From assembly GCA_964561235.1 (NCBI GenBank), contig CAZLOV010000001.1:4400-68399 (forward strand): a DNA stretch of 64,000 nucleotides, in the 5' to 3' direction. The position numbers and the translations under genes were made by a program. Below the pieces are notes generated by a model. That model was given only the letters and a program-made list of their open reading frames with translations, had not been told where the DNA came from and did no database searches. The DNA comes from JBCBSP01 sp964561235 (lineage in GTDB: Bacteria; Pseudomonadota; Alphaproteobacteria; Caulobacterales; Maricaulaceae). Shown piece by piece: positions 8,531 through 16,821 of the stretch (positions within the stretch are counted from its first letter, which is position 1; each line of letters begins with the position of its first letter).

Positions 8531-9571
8531 ATGGCCTCGCGGCGCGTCCTGTTCCGTTGCGACGCCAGCGCGGCGATCGGCGGCGGTCACGTGATGCGTT
8601 GCCTGGCGCTTGCAGAGGCCGCCGCCGCACGCGGGCTGGAGACCGCTTTCTGCGTCAATGCCGGCGCAGAAGAGGTCGCGCCCGCATTGTTGCGCCATGA
8701 CGGAGCTGTGGTGCGTGCAGCGCCGGACGGATCCGTCCGTCTGCCCGAAGACTGGGATTGGGCCGGCATCATCGTCGCCGACCAATACTCAGCAGACGCT
8801 GCAGCATTCTCCGCAATGCGCGCCCATGGCCGCTGGCTGGCGGTGATCGACGACCTAGCGGACCGTGCGCTGGACGCCGACATCGTCATCAATCCCAACC
8901 CGGCCGATGACGCATCGCGCCATGACGGCCTCATCCCGGCGAACGCCCGTGTTCTCGCGGGCGCTGATTACGCGTTGCTGCGCTCCGAGTTTGCAGCACG
9001 CCGCGAGGAAGCGCTATTGCGGCGCGCCGCAAACGTCCCGGTGCGGCGCGTTCTCGTAAGCCTCGGGCTGAGTGATGTCGGGGGCGTGACCGGCCGCGCG
9101 GTCGAAGCCGTCATGCAGGCGCTGCCCGACGCCGGGATCGACGTCGTGATCGGCGCGCAGGCGCCAAGCCGCGCCTTGCTGGAGCGGCTCGCGGCGGAGC
9201 ATGACGGCGTGTCGCTGGCGGTGGATGCTGCCGACATGGCGCAACGCTGCACAGAGGCCGGCCTCGCCGTCGGCGCGGGCGGTCAGTCGTCCCTGGAGCG
9301 CTGCACGCTCGGCCTGCCGTCGGTCACCGTCATTGTTGCGGAAAACCAGCGCCGCGCCGCCGACGCGCTCGCCCGTTGCGGCGCAACCGCGGCGCTGGAC
9401 GACGGGCCTGATCTCGCAGAAAGGCTCGCGCCGATCCTGCGAGCGCTCGGCGGCGATCCGGCCGCCCGGGAACGGATGAGCCGCGCCGCCGCGAAAATCT
9501 GCGACGGTCGCGGCGCGGTGCGCGTTGCAGAGGCGTTAGCCCTCATGGGCACAGAGGAGCGCGGCGCATGA
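8531..9571 (+). CDS. pseG: UDP-2,4-diacetamido-2,4,6-trideoxy-L-altrose hydrolase, PseG-like
   Basis: PseG removes UDP from the trideoxy sugar before the synthase step. The 346-residue GT-B-like protein begins RVLFRCDASAAIGGGHVMRC, with the His of the GGGH motif at the place of the PseG catalytic His. The C-terminal domain has VLVSLGLSDVGGVT and the sugar-nucleotide-binding AVGAGGQSSLERCTLGLPSV. Gene order (pseB, pseG, formyltransferase, pseI) fits the pathway. The end overlaps the formyltransferase start (ATGA). Confidence 0.88.
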   Translation: MASRRVLFRCDASAAIGGGHVMRCLALAEAAAARGLETAFCVNAGAEEVAPALLRHDGAVVRAAPDGSVRLPEDWDWAGIIVADQYSADAAAFSAMRAHGRWLAVIDDLADRALDADIVINPNPADDASRHDGLIPANARVLAGADYALLRSEFAARREEALLRRAANVPVRRVLVSLGLSDVGGVTGRAVEAVMQALPDAGIDVVIGAQAPSRALLERLAAEHDGVSLAVDAADMAQRCTEAGLAVGAGGQSSLERCTLGLPSVTVIVAENQRRAADALARCGATAALDDGPDLAERLAPILRALGGDPAARERMSRAAAKICDGRGAVRVAEALALMGTEERGA

Positions 9572-10158
9572 ACGTGCTTGTGCTGTCGCCCTATCCTGAG
9601 CGGCTCGGCCTTGACGGGATCCGCCTCGCCGACCCGGAACACTGTGTTCTCAGCCAGGCGGAGGCCTGCCGTGCGGATTACATCGTCGTCTACGGATGGC
9701 GGAAGCTGCTTCGCGGCGCTTTGCTGTCGCGTTATCAGGGCCGGATCATAAACGTCCACATTTCCTATTTGCCCTATAACCGAGGCGCGGACCCCAACTT
9801 CTGGTCCTGGTTCGACGACACGCCGAAAGGCGTCAGCGTTCATGAAATCGACGAAGGCGTCGATACCGGTCCGGTCCTCGCCCGGGAGGCCGCCGTTTTC
9901 AAAGACGAGGCCCCTACGCTCGCCTCCACCTACGCGGATCTTCAGGCGCAGGCGCAAGCCCTCTTCCGCAAGATCTGGCCGGAATTTCTCGCCGGGAGGA
10001 TCACCCCCGAACCGCAGCCCTCGCCGGGTCCGCGCCCGCGCCGCTCGGCCGAGAAAACGCCGTGGTTCGAACAACTCAGCGCGGGCTGGAACACGCCTAC
10101 GGCAGAAGTATCAGCGCTAGGGCGCGCTGCGCGCCGTGAGAAAGGACCCTTCACGTGA
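9568..10158 (+). CDS. Sugar N-formyltransferase (PF00551 family) in place of PseH
   Basis: The 196-residue protein contains INVHISYLPYNRGADPNFWSW followed by GVSVHEIDEGVDTGPVL. These supply the Asn-His-Asp catalytic triad (N62, H64, D99) of 10-formyltetrahydrofolate-dependent formyltransferases. It sits between pseG and pseI with ATGA and 4-base overlaps, the slot where an amino-modifying enzyme is expected. No GNAT-type PseH is seen in the window. The likely substrate is the 4-amine of the PseC product, giving 7-N-formyl pseudaminic acid. The substrate is inferred; the family is clear. Residues beyond about 145 are a loose, low-complexity tail. Confidence 0.82.
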   Translation: MNVLVLSPYPERLGLDGIRLADPEHCVLSQAEACRADYIVVYGWRKLLRGALLSRYQGRIINVHISYLPYNRGADPNFWSWFDDTPKGVSVHEIDEGVDTGPVLAREAAVFKDEAPTLASTYADLQAQAQALFRKIWPEFLAGRITPEPQPSPGPRPRRSAEKTPWFEQLSAGWNTPTAEVSALGRAARREKGPFT

Positions 10159-11225
10159 CCAAAGCCGTCAACATTGCGGGACGCACAATCTCGCCCGACC
10201 ATCCGCCCTTCATCGTCGCGGAGATGAGCGCCAATCATCTCGGCGACCTCTCACGCGCGATCGACATGATCGCGACGGCAGCGGAATGCGGCGCGGATGC
10301 GGTCAAGCTCCAGACCTACACGCCCGACACCATCACGCTTAAAAGCGACCGGCCGGAATTCCTGATCACCGGAGGCAGCTGGGCGGGGCGCACGCTGCAT
10401 GATCTCTACACCGAGGCGCAGACGCCTTTCGAATGGCACGGCCAGCTCTTCGACGCCGCCGCCAAGGCTGGGATCACGGTCTTCTCGGCGCCGTTCGATT
10501 TGACCGCGGTCGATCTTCTGCAATCCCTCGACGCGCCAGCCTACAAGATCGCGTCGCTGGAGATTGTCGACTTGCCGCTGATCAGGCGATGCGCCGCAAC
10601 GGGCAAGCCGATCATCATGTCGACGGGCGCTGCGCATCTCGGGGAGATTTCAGAGGCGGTTCAGGCCGCTCGCAGCGCCGGGGCTGAGGACATCATCCTC
10701 CTGCACTGCGTCTCGGATTACCCCGCACGCTTCGAGGACGCCGATCTGCACACCATCGCGCATCTTGGAAGCGCGTTCGGAACGCTCGCGGGCCTGTCCG
10801 ACCATACCCCCGGCACCGCGGCGTCCGTCGCCGCCACGGCGCTCGGCGCGGTTCTGATCGAGAAGCATTTCACGCTGAACCGGTCGGACGGCGGGCCGGA
10901 TGCGCCCTTCTCGCTAGAGCCCGACGAACTCCGCCGGCTTGTGGAGGACACGCGCGCGGCCCACGCCGCGCTGGGCCGCGTGCGATACGACCTTGCGGGC
11001 GCGGAGAGCACCTATGTCGCCATGCGGCGCAGCCTCTACGTAACGCGGCCGATCAAGGCGGGCGAAACGCTCAGCCCCGAGAACGTGCGGTCCGTGCGAC
11101 CGGGCTACGGCCTTCATCCCCGGTACTATGAAGAGGTGCTCGGCCGGCGCGCCGCGCGCGCGCTGGAGGCCGGCGAACCCCTGAGCTGGGACGCGCTCGA
11201 ACCCGCCTCGGACGCTACCGCGTGA
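10155..11225 (+). CDS. pseI: Pseudaminic acid synthase PseI (NeuB family)
   Basis: PseI condenses the free hexose with phosphoenolpyruvate to form the nine-carbon acid. The 356-residue protein has the NeuB TIM barrel: FIVAEMSANHLGDL, AVKLQTYTPDTIT, FSAPFD, AYKIASLEIVDLPL and LSDHTPGTAASVAA. It ends with a SAF (antifreeze-like) domain from about residue 290 (RSLYVTRPIKAGETLSPENV). The PLIRRCAATGKPIIMSTG stretch is typical. It overlaps the formyltransferase by 4 bases and overlaps convergent pseC tail to tail by 11 bases. Confidence 0.93.
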   Translation: MTKAVNIAGRTISPDHPPFIVAEMSANHLGDLSRAIDMIATAAECGADAVKLQTYTPDTITLKSDRPEFLITGGSWAGRTLHDLYTEAQTPFEWHGQLFDAAAKAGITVFSAPFDLTAVDLLQSLDAPAYKIASLEIVDLPLIRRCAATGKPIIMSTGAAHLGEISEAVQAARSAGAEDIILLHCVSDYPARFEDADLHTIAHLGSAFGTLAGLSDHTPGTAASVAATALGAVLIEKHFTLNRSDGGPDAPFSLEPDELRRLVEDTRAAHAALGRVRYDLAGAESTYVAMRRSLYVTRPIKAGETLSPENVRSVRPGYGLHPRYYEEVLGRRAARALEAGEPLSWDALEPASDATA

Positions 11226-12390
11226 TCGCCGCTGACAGCGCATCGCAAACCCGGTCAGGGTCGTCGTCGGACATGCCGGCGAACAGCGGCAGCGAGAGCG
11301 TGCGCGCATAATAGGCCTCAGCGCCCGGGAGCCGGAGCTGCGGATTCGCCCGGGCATGCACGGGCTGGCGATAGACCGGGATGTAATGGACCTGGCTGCC
11401 GACGCCGGCGTCCTTCAGGCGTTGCATCACCTGAGCGCGCGACACGGCGGCGGTTTCGAAATCGATCCGGACGTTCATGAGATGTCGGCAGACGCTGCGT
11501 CCTGAACCGGCGGCGGGCGGAAGCACGACGGGCGCAAGCGGCGCAAGCGCTTCGGCATATCGCGCCGCAAGCGCGCGGCGCCGCTTGATGAAGGCGGGAA
11601 GGCGGGCGAGCTGGCTTCGGCCGAGCGCGGCGTGCAGGTCGGACAGGCGGTGGTTCCAGCCGATCTCGGTCATCTCGTGCCACCAGGGCTCCTGGGCGCC
11701 CTGCGCGCGCGTGAAAAGGGCGGGATCGCGCTCGATGCCGTGACTGCGCCGGCGGCGCATGCGCGCATCAAGGTCCGGATCCGGCGTCGTGATCATGCCG
11801 CCCTCTCCGCACGCGATCGTCTTGACCGGGTGGAAGGAGAAAGTGGCCGCATCACACAGGCGGTTCCCGCCGATCAAGGCGCCGGCGGCGTCTGTCGAGC
11901 CGAGCGCATGGCAACTGTCCTCGACGATCTTCAGATCGCGGGCGCGCGCGATCTCCGCGATCGCGTCCATGTCGCACACCTCGCCTGCAAGGTGGACGGG
12001 AAGCACCGCACGGGCCGCATCGCCCGCGCGCAACAGAGCGGCCTTGAAGGTCTCCGGCGTCATGAGGCCGGTATCGGGATCGACGTCGGCGAAGACGACC
12101 TGCGCGCCGCAATAGAGTGCCGCATTGGCGGTGGCCATGAAGGTGATTGCCGGGACGATGCAGACATCGCCCGCGCCTACGCCGAGCGCGTCCAGCGCGA
12201 GATGAAGGGCCGCTGTACCGTTGGCGCACGCCACGGCATGGCGCGCGCCGCAGAACGCGGCGAACTCGTTTTCAAAGGCAGGAACCTCGGGGCCGGTGGT
12301 GAGCAGACCCGAGCCAAGCGCGCGAAGCACCGCCTCGCGATCGGTGTCGTCGATCTCCTGGCGCCCGTAGGGAAGAAAGGGCCGCTCCAT
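11215..12390 (-). CDS. pseC: UDP-4-amino-4,6-dideoxy-N-acetyl-L-altrosamine transaminase PseC
   Basis: PseC is a PLP-dependent DegT/DnrJ/EryC1-type aminotransferase that installs the 4-amine on the PseB product. The 391-residue protein has FLPYGRQEIDDTDREAV, CANGTAALHLAL, VEDSCHALGS and FSFHPVKTIACGEGGM with the PLP lysine. It ends with the HVHY-like substrate block VGSQVHYIPVYRQP. It lies on the opposite strand from pseB-G-I, 34 bases after the methylase gene, so methylase and pseC probably share a transcript. Confidence 0.92.
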   Translation of the reverse strand: MERPFLPYGRQEIDDTDREAVLRALGSGLLTTGPEVPAFENEFAAFCGARHAVACANGTAALHLALDALGVGAGDVCIVPAITFMATANAALYCGAQVVFADVDPDTGLMTPETFKAALLRAGDAARAVLPVHLAGEVCDMDAIAEIARARDLKIVEDSCHALGSTDAAGALIGGNRLCDAATFSFHPVKTIACGEGGMITTPDPDLDARMRRRRSHGIERDPALFTRAQGAQEPWWHEMTEIGWNHRLSDLHAALGRSQLARLPAFIKRRRALAARYAEALAPLAPVVLPPAAGSGRSVCRHLMNVRIDFETAAVSRAQVMQRLKDAGVGSQVHYIPVYRQPVHARANPQLRLPGAEAYYARTLSLPLFAGMSDDDPDRVCDALSAAITR

Positions 12391-12424
12391 GACGCGGTCT
12401 CCGCAGGCTTGCGCCGGAACGGCG

Positions 12425-13051
12425 TCAGGGTTTCTCGAACACCCACCAGTTGACGTCGTCGAAGCTGGTGTCGGCCGACCAGGCGAAGCCGTAGCCCCGG
12501 CAGATCAGCTCCGGATGGCGCTCAAGGAAGAAACGCCCGAAATCGCGCTTGAACAGAAAGCCTTCGCGGCCCCTGTACTCGATCGACTCAAGGCGCGGTG
12601 AAAAGTATTCGGCGCATAGCAGCCACCGGCGGGAGACCCGGTGCATCTCGTCGACAGCCGCGCCCATGTCGTCGGGATGGATGTGGATGAGCACGCCGGT
12701 TGTAAACACGAGATCGATCGAGGCGTCCGCGAACGGCAGGTCCTGCGCGGCCGCGTCATGGAGCCGCTCGGCCGGCAGAACGCCGCCGTCGACAATGCGG
12801 CGGCGCGCTGTCTCGTTCGGCTCGACGGCGTGAAGCTCTGCATTGGTGAGGCTTTGCAGCGCATACAGATTGATGCCTTCGTTACACCCCACTTCAAGAA
12901 CGGACTGCGGCGGGCGACCTTGCATGCGGCCAAGGATTTCGGCCCACACGCCCATGCGGCCGCGCACGCTGTCCGCGCTGGCCACGCAACGCTGGGTATA
13001 ATCGTCCCCGAAGGTCCCACGCCAGAGGGCGAGTTGCTCGGTCTCGCGCAT
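12425..13051 (-). CDS. Pseudaminic acid biosynthesis-associated SAM methylase
   Basis: This class I methyltransferase of about 208 residues has SVLEVGCNEGINLYALQ (SAM-binding motif I), LHAVEPNETAR, DLPFADASIDLVFTTGVLIHI and the ending DVNWWVFEKP. The pattern matches methylases recurrently found next to pseB/pseC genes. Its substrate may be the sugar or flagellin itself. The ATG at 13051 has GGAG 6 bases upstream; an in-frame GTG at 13063 has a poorer site. It lies between flagellin 1 and pseC on the same strand. Confidence 0.78.
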   Translation of the reverse strand: MRETEQLALWRGTFGDDYTQRCVASADSVRGRMGVWAEILGRMQGRPPQSVLEVGCNEGINLYALQSLTNAELHAVEPNETARRRIVDGGVLPAERLHDAAAQDLPFADASIDLVFTTGVLIHIHPDDMGAAVDEMHRVSRRWLLCAEYFSPRLESIEYRGREGFLFKRDFGRFFLERHPELICRGYGFAWSADTSFDDVNWWVFEKP

Positions 13052-13110
13052 GCGTCTCTCCACGCCCTCGATGTTGACGGCCGCACCTCAGCGCGGCGCC
13101 AAGGCGGCGT

Positions 13111-13944
13111 CTAGCCGCCAAACAAACCCAGAATGATCTGCGGCTGCGAGTTCGCAATGGAAAGCGTCTGCACGCCGAGCTGCTGCTTGACCTGCAAGGC
13201 CTGCAATCGGGCGCTTTCCCGCGCAAGGTCTGCGTCGACCAGATTGCCGATGCCCACCGTCAGCGTGTCGTTAAGCCGCGTGACGAACTCGCGATGCGCC
13301 TCGATCTTCTTCAGATCGGAGCCGAGATTGGCCAGCGCCTGGTTGACGTTCTCCAGGCTGGCCTGGACGAAGGAGACCGCTTCGGAAGCCAGCGTCACGG
13401 TGCCGAGGCTTTGCGCGTTCGGGATCGTGATGATCGGCCCGGAAATGGTCAGGTTCTGGGAGTTCAGGGTGATCGTCCGGCTGGCGTCGGCGTCGGCGAG
13501 GAACTGGATGCCGCTGGCGATCGAGTTGTTCAGCAGGTTTGCGCCGTCAAATTCGGCGTTCGTCACAACGACGCGGAGCTGATCCAGCAACGCCCTGAAA
13601 TCGCTGTTGAACGCACTGCGCGAGAAGGTGTCGATGGAGGGGTCGAGCGCAGCGGTCGCCTTGGCGCGCATTTCGATCAGAAGGTCGGAGATCGCCTCGC
13701 CCGCGGCAAGCGCGACATTGCCGATGGAAACCGCCCGGTCGAGCGAGATGGAGACCGCTTCCAGCGCGCCGACATCCGAGCGGAGCCCCTGCGCGACGGC
13801 GAACACCGAGGCGTTCTCTTCCGCGCCGGACACCTTGAGCCCGGTGTTGATGCGCGTCTGGACATTTTCAAGGTCGACATTGGTGCGGTTGAGATTCTGC
13901 AGCGCGACCAGGGCGGACGCGTTGGTCTGGACGCTGAGTGTCAT
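13111..13944 (-). CDS. Flagellin 1 (divergent)
   Basis: This 277-residue flagellin has the N-terminal polymerisation domain (SVQTNASALVALQNLNRTN, QTRINTGLKV) and the C-terminal one (GIGNLVDADLARESARLQ, ending QTLSIANSQPQIILGLFGG). It is more divergent than flagellins 2 and 3: its start is MTLSVQTNAS rather than MTT(T)VNTNQG, and residues 70-200 differ widely. The start at 13944 matches flagellin N-termini, while longer in-frame starts run through the promoter. It is controlled by the sigma-54 promoter at 14003. It is a candidate for a minor, hook-proximal flagellin. Confidence 0.93.
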   Translation of the reverse strand: MTLSVQTNASALVALQNLNRTNVDLENVQTRINTGLKVSGAEENASVFAVAQGLRSDVGALEAVSISLDRAVSIGNVALAAGEAISDLLIEMRAKATAALDPSIDTFSRSAFNSDFRALLDQLRVVVTNAEFDGANLLNNSIASGIQFLADADASRTITLNSQNLTISGPIITIPNAQSLGTVTLASEAVSFVQASLENVNQALANLGSDLKKIEAHREFVTRLNDTLTVGIGNLVDADLARESARLQALQVKQQLGVQTLSIANSQPQIILGLFGG

Positions 13945-14002
13945 GGCGCTTCTCCATAGCTCGGCGCGCAGGCGGAGCCTGCAACGGTTAATGAGCGGGA
14001 GA

Positions 14003-14017
14003 GCAACCGGCGGGCCA
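14003..14017 (-). promoter_or_regulatory. Sigma-54 promoter of flagellin 1
   Basis: On the minus strand this reads TGGCCCGCCGGTTGC, with correct GG-N10-GC spacing and a consensus TTGC at -12. It lies about 60 bases upstream of the flagellin 1 start. Confidence 0.75.
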
Positions 14018-14088
14018 AAGGCGGCCGCCGAATTTATCATTATGAATCAATAATCAAAGACAAGACCGGCGGGGCGGCGCTCGCGCCC

Positions 14089-14136
14089 GGTCGCCTTCTG
14101 CCGGGCCAAGTCCTGCCGGGGCGGGCGCTTCTTGCC
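14089..14136. promoter_or_regulatory. FlbD/ftr-like repeat cluster upstream of flagellin 1
   Basis: Three imperfect palindromic units share the YTGCCGGG half-site: 14089-14102, 14104-14117 and GGCGCTTCTTGCC at 14124-14136. They lie about 70-120 bases upstream of the sigma-54 promoter at 14003-14017. The first two have eight rather than seven central bases, so only the third matches the common form exactly. Confidence 0.45.
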
Positions 14137-14143
14137 GGGCGCC

Positions 14144-14545
14144 TCAGGCGTTTTCGTCGACGACGCCGCGCTCCGGATTCCGCAAGAAAGCGATCAATTC
14201 GAGATAGTTTTGCGGCGGCCAGAGAAAGCGCGTTTCCTCGGTCTGGGGGTCCACCAGACTGTAGGTGAACCGGCCGGCTTCCTCGTTCCGGTCGATGCGC
14301 AGAACGGACCGGAATTTTGCATTCAGATCAGCGCGAAGCGTCTCGATTGCTTCAACGAGCGCGCCGGCGTCACGCGTCTCAGGCGCGGGAGCGGTTGAGG
14401 AGACGGCAAGCGTTTCGGCGGGTGCGGCGGTCTCGCCGCGCTCGCCCGGCTCGGCGGAGACAGCGGGTTTTGCGTCCGCAGAGCCGATCGCCGCGCGCAG
14501 CGCGGGCGTCGCCACTGACGTATTGATCGCGTCCACTGTCATCAT
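14144..14545 (-). CDS. flaG: FlaG-family protein
   Basis: The 133-residue protein has a low-complexity N-terminal half and a C-terminal FlaG-type domain: VEAIETLRADLNAKFRSVLR, then RNEEAGRFTYSLVDPQTEETRFLWPPQNYLELIAFL. FlaG proteins affect filament length or assembly; the exact role here is unknown. It lies between flagellins 1 and 2 on the same strand. Two adjacent start codons exist (14545 and 14542). A near sigma-54 site upstream has wrong spacing, so its promoter is not established. Confidence 0.72.
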   Translation of the reverse strand: MMTVDAINTSVATPALRAAIGSADAKPAVSAEPGERGETAAPAETLAVSSTAPAPETRDAGALVEAIETLRADLNAKFRSVLRIDRNEEAGRFTYSLVDPQTEETRFLWPPQNYLELIAFLRNPERGVVDENA

Positions 14546-14606
14546 CCGTCTCTTTCGCCTGCAACCAGCCTCCAGGGGTTTGCGTTTTCAGTCGTCGTTG
14601 CGTTGT

Positions 14607-14629
14607 CGCCGCCGGAGAGGCCGGCGGCG
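14607..14629 (-). terminator. GC-rich hairpin after flagellin 2
   Basis: Perfect 9-base arms CGCCGCCGG and CCGGCGGCG enclose a 5-base loop, between the flagellin 2 stop and flaG. It lacks a clear U tract, so it may stabilise or attenuate the mRNA rather than terminate fully. Confidence 0.4.
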
Positions 14630-14683
14630 GGCGTGGAACCCCACGAACCTCGCCCGCCGCCGCCTTCCGGTCAGTCGTCCGTA

Positions 14684-15508
14684 TTACCGGAAGAAGCCGA
14701 GGATGGTGCTCGGCGCCTGGTTGGCGATCGAGAGGGCCTGAATGCCCAACTGCTGCCGGACCTGAAGGGCCTGCAGCCGCGAGCTTTCACGCGCCAGGTC
14801 GGCGTCGACCAGATTGCCCAGACCCACTTCGAGCTGGTCGGACAGCTTGGTCACGAACTCCGACTGGATCTCAAGCGACTTAGACGCGGTGCCGAGACGC
14901 GACAGCGCGTTGTTGACGTTGTTCAGCGACGTCTCCAGCGCGGTCGCCGCAGCGGCGGCTTCCGTCTGGGTGCTGATGTCCGTGGAGGCCGTGATCGTGA
15001 TCACCGTACCGGTCAGGCGGAAGTCTTCGTCCTGAACGCGGATGGTGTTGCTGCCGTCTGCGTTCGCAAGGAACGCAACGCTGGTCACAGAGTTGTTGAT
15101 CAGGTTGGTGCCGTTGAACTCGGCATTGTTCACGATGTTGGTGATCTGGTCGCGAAGCGCGATGAAGTCCTCGTTGAGCGAGGCCCGGGAGGCCGCGTCG
15201 ATCGAGGTGTCCGCCGAAGCGAGCGCCTTCTCACGAAGTTCGATGAGCAGATCGGAGATCGCTTCGCCGGCGGCCAGAGCCGTATCAACGGTCGACTGGC
15301 CGAGACGGAGCGAGTTCTGCACCGCTTCAAAACCGCCAAGGTCGCCGCGGATGCGCTGGGCGATGGCGAAGATGCCGCCGTCGTCCTTTGCAGACGCAAC
15401 GCGCAGACCGGTGTTGATCCGGTTCTGGACGGTCTCGAGTTCGGAATTGGTGCGATTGAGGTTCTGCAGGGCGATCAGGGCGCCCTGGTTGGTGTTCACG
15501 GTCGTCAT
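14684..15508 (-). CDS. Flagellin 2
   Basis: The 274-residue flagellin starts MTTVNTNQGALIALQNLNRT and ends QQLGIQALSIANQAPSTILG, with the NLVDADLARESSRLQALQVRQ block typical of flagellin C-termini. The central region is short, as in Caulobacter flagellins. A strong AGGAG lies 7 bases upstream of the ATG at 15508. It is driven by its own sigma-54 promoter (15588-15602) with three upstream ftr-like sites. It is closely related to flagellin 3. Confidence 0.95.
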   Translation of the reverse strand: MTTVNTNQGALIALQNLNRTNSELETVQNRINTGLRVASAKDDGGIFAIAQRIRGDLGGFEAVQNSLRLGQSTVDTALAAGEAISDLLIELREKALASADTSIDAASRASLNEDFIALRDQITNIVNNAEFNGTNLINNSVTSVAFLANADGSNTIRVQDEDFRLTGTVITITASTDISTQTEAAAAATALETSLNNVNNALSRLGTASKSLEIQSEFVTKLSDQLEVGLGNLVDADLARESSRLQALQVRQQLGIQALSIANQAPSTILGFFR

Positions 15509-15587
15509 TTCTTGACTCCTATGGTCGCGGTTTTGCGATTTGGACGCGCGTTTTGCACGCCAGGTCTTCTGACCCGCCAAAACCGGA

Positions 15588-15602
15588 GCAAGGCATGGAC
15601 CA
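15588..15602 (-). promoter_or_regulatory. Sigma-54 promoter of flagellin 2
   Basis: On the minus strand this reads TGGTCCATGCCTTGC, with GG-N10-GC spacing and consensus TTGC. Transcription would begin about 65 bases before the start codon, giving room for FlbT-type control in the 5' leader. Confidence 0.72.
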
Positions 15603-15689
15603 TTCGGGGCCGGCGCCCCAAAAACAGCCCAAAACATTGTTTTATACATGATAATTTCGCCGCGGACGATTTGACGGCGAGCCCTTCCC

Positions 15690-15754
15690 GGCAGAATTTG
15701 CCGCCTGCTTGGGCGACGCGCCGGGCAAAACCTGCCCAGTCGGCCATATTTGCC
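15690..15754. promoter_or_regulatory. Three ftr-like (FlbD) palindromes upstream of flagellin 2
   Basis: Three 13-base GGC-N7-GCC elements are present: GGCAGAATTTGCC (15690-15702), GGCAAAACCTGCC (15724-15736) and GGCCATATTTGCC (15742-15754). They sit 88-152 bases upstream of the sigma-54 promoter. With that promoter and the flagellin 3 terminator they account for the 329-base gap between the two flagellin genes. Confidence 0.6.
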
Positions 15755-15795
15755 GGTTTTCAAATCACTAAAATCTGTGCGCTGGGGCGCATTAC

Positions 15796-15833
15796 TAAAA
15801 AAGAGTAAAGGCGGGGCGCACCGGCCCCGCCCT
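15796..15833 (-). terminator. Rho-independent terminator of flagellin 3
   Basis: On the minus strand GGCGGGGC and GCCCCGCC arms (15810-15817 with 15824-15831) form a stem directly after the stop codon. It is followed by TTTACTCTTTTTT. Confidence 0.75.
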
Positions 15834-15837
15834 TAGT

Positions 15838-16665
15838 TTACCCGAAGAACGACAGAATGGTCTGCGGTGCGGCGTTTGCGATACCCAGCGCCTGAGTTCC
15901 GAGCTGCTGCTTGACCTGCAGCTGCTGCAACCGTGCGCTTTCCCTCGCCAGATCCGCATCCACAAGATTGCCGATCCCGACCTCGAGTTCATCGGTGAGA
16001 CGGGTGACGAACACATTCTGGATTTCAACGGATTTGATCGCGGTGCCCAGGCGCGCCAGCGCGTTGTTCACATTGTCCAGCGACGTTGTGACCTGGCTGG
16101 CGATTCCGGCGGCTTCGGTGGCGGTGGCGAACGAGGCGGTCGTCGTGATGGTCACGAGCGGGCCGCTCAAGGTCAGGTTTTCCGCACCGAGCCTGATCGT
16201 GTTCGAGCCGTCTGTATTGGCCAGAACCTGGAGCGAGGTCACGCTCCCGTTGATCAGGTTGACGCCGTTGAACTCCGCATTGTCGGTGATGTTGGTTATC
16301 TGGTCGCGCAGAGCCTTGAAGTCCTCGTTCAGCGCGAGCCGCGAAGTCGTGTCGATCGAGGTGTCCGCCGCCGCGAGCGCCTTTTCCTTCAGCTCGATGA
16401 GCAGATCGGAAATGGCCTCTCCCGCCGCCAGAGCCACCTCGGCGGTGCTTTCCCCGCGGTTCAGGGAATCCTGGACCGCGCCGTAACCCGCCACGAGCGC
16501 ACGCATGCGTTGGGCGATGGCGTAGATGCCGCCATCCTCCTTCGCACTCGAAACCCGAAGGCCGGTGTTGATACGGGTTTGCACCTCTTGAAGCTCCGAG
16601 GTCGTCCGATTGAGGTTCTGCAGGGCGATCAGCGCCCCCTGATTGGTGTTCACCGTGGTGGTCAT
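15838..16665 (-). CDS. Flagellin 3
   Basis: The 275-residue flagellin starts MTTTVNTNQGALIALQNLNR and ends TQALGIANAAPQTILSFFG. It shares most of its N- and C-terminal domains with flagellin 2 (SSAKEDGGIYAIAQRM, AAGEAISDLLIELKEKALAAADTSID). The start at 16665 has GGAGG 9 bases upstream. It has its own sigma-54 promoter, ftr-like cluster and terminator, so it is an independent unit. It is probably a main filament subunit together with flagellin 2. Confidence 0.95.
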   Translation of the reverse strand: MTTTVNTNQGALIALQNLNRTTSELQEVQTRINTGLRVSSAKEDGGIYAIAQRMRALVAGYGAVQDSLNRGESTAEVALAAGEAISDLLIELKEKALAAADTSIDTTSRLALNEDFKALRDQITNITDNAEFNGVNLINGSVTSLQVLANTDGSNTIRLGAENLTLSGPLVTITTTASFATATEAAGIASQVTTSLDNVNNALARLGTAIKSVEIQNVFVTRLTDELEVGIGNLVDADLARESARLQQLQVKQQLGTQALGIANAAPQTILSFFG

Positions 16666-16738
16666 TGTGGGGTTCCTCCGTTTTGGAAGCGGCCGCGGCG
16701 CTTCTTCGCCGCCGGACGTTTTGTCCGCGGCGGCAGGC

Positions 16739-16753
16739 GCAAGGCGCATGCCG
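16739..16753 (-). promoter_or_regulatory. Sigma-54 promoter of flagellin 3
   Basis: On the minus strand this reads CGGCATGCGCCTTGC, with GG-N10-GC spacing and TTGC at -12. It lies 74-88 bases upstream of the start codon. Confidence 0.7.
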
Positions 16754-16821
16754 GAACCCTTCCGCCGACAGGGCGGATTCACGGTGTTATAACAGGAGCT
16801 TGGTGGAGCGGCCCTTCGGCC

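Noticed and set aside
14555..14575. A TGG/TTGC pair upstream of flaG as a sigma-54 promoter
   Set aside because: Only seven bases separate TGG and TTGC instead of eight, so the -24/-12 spacing is wrong.
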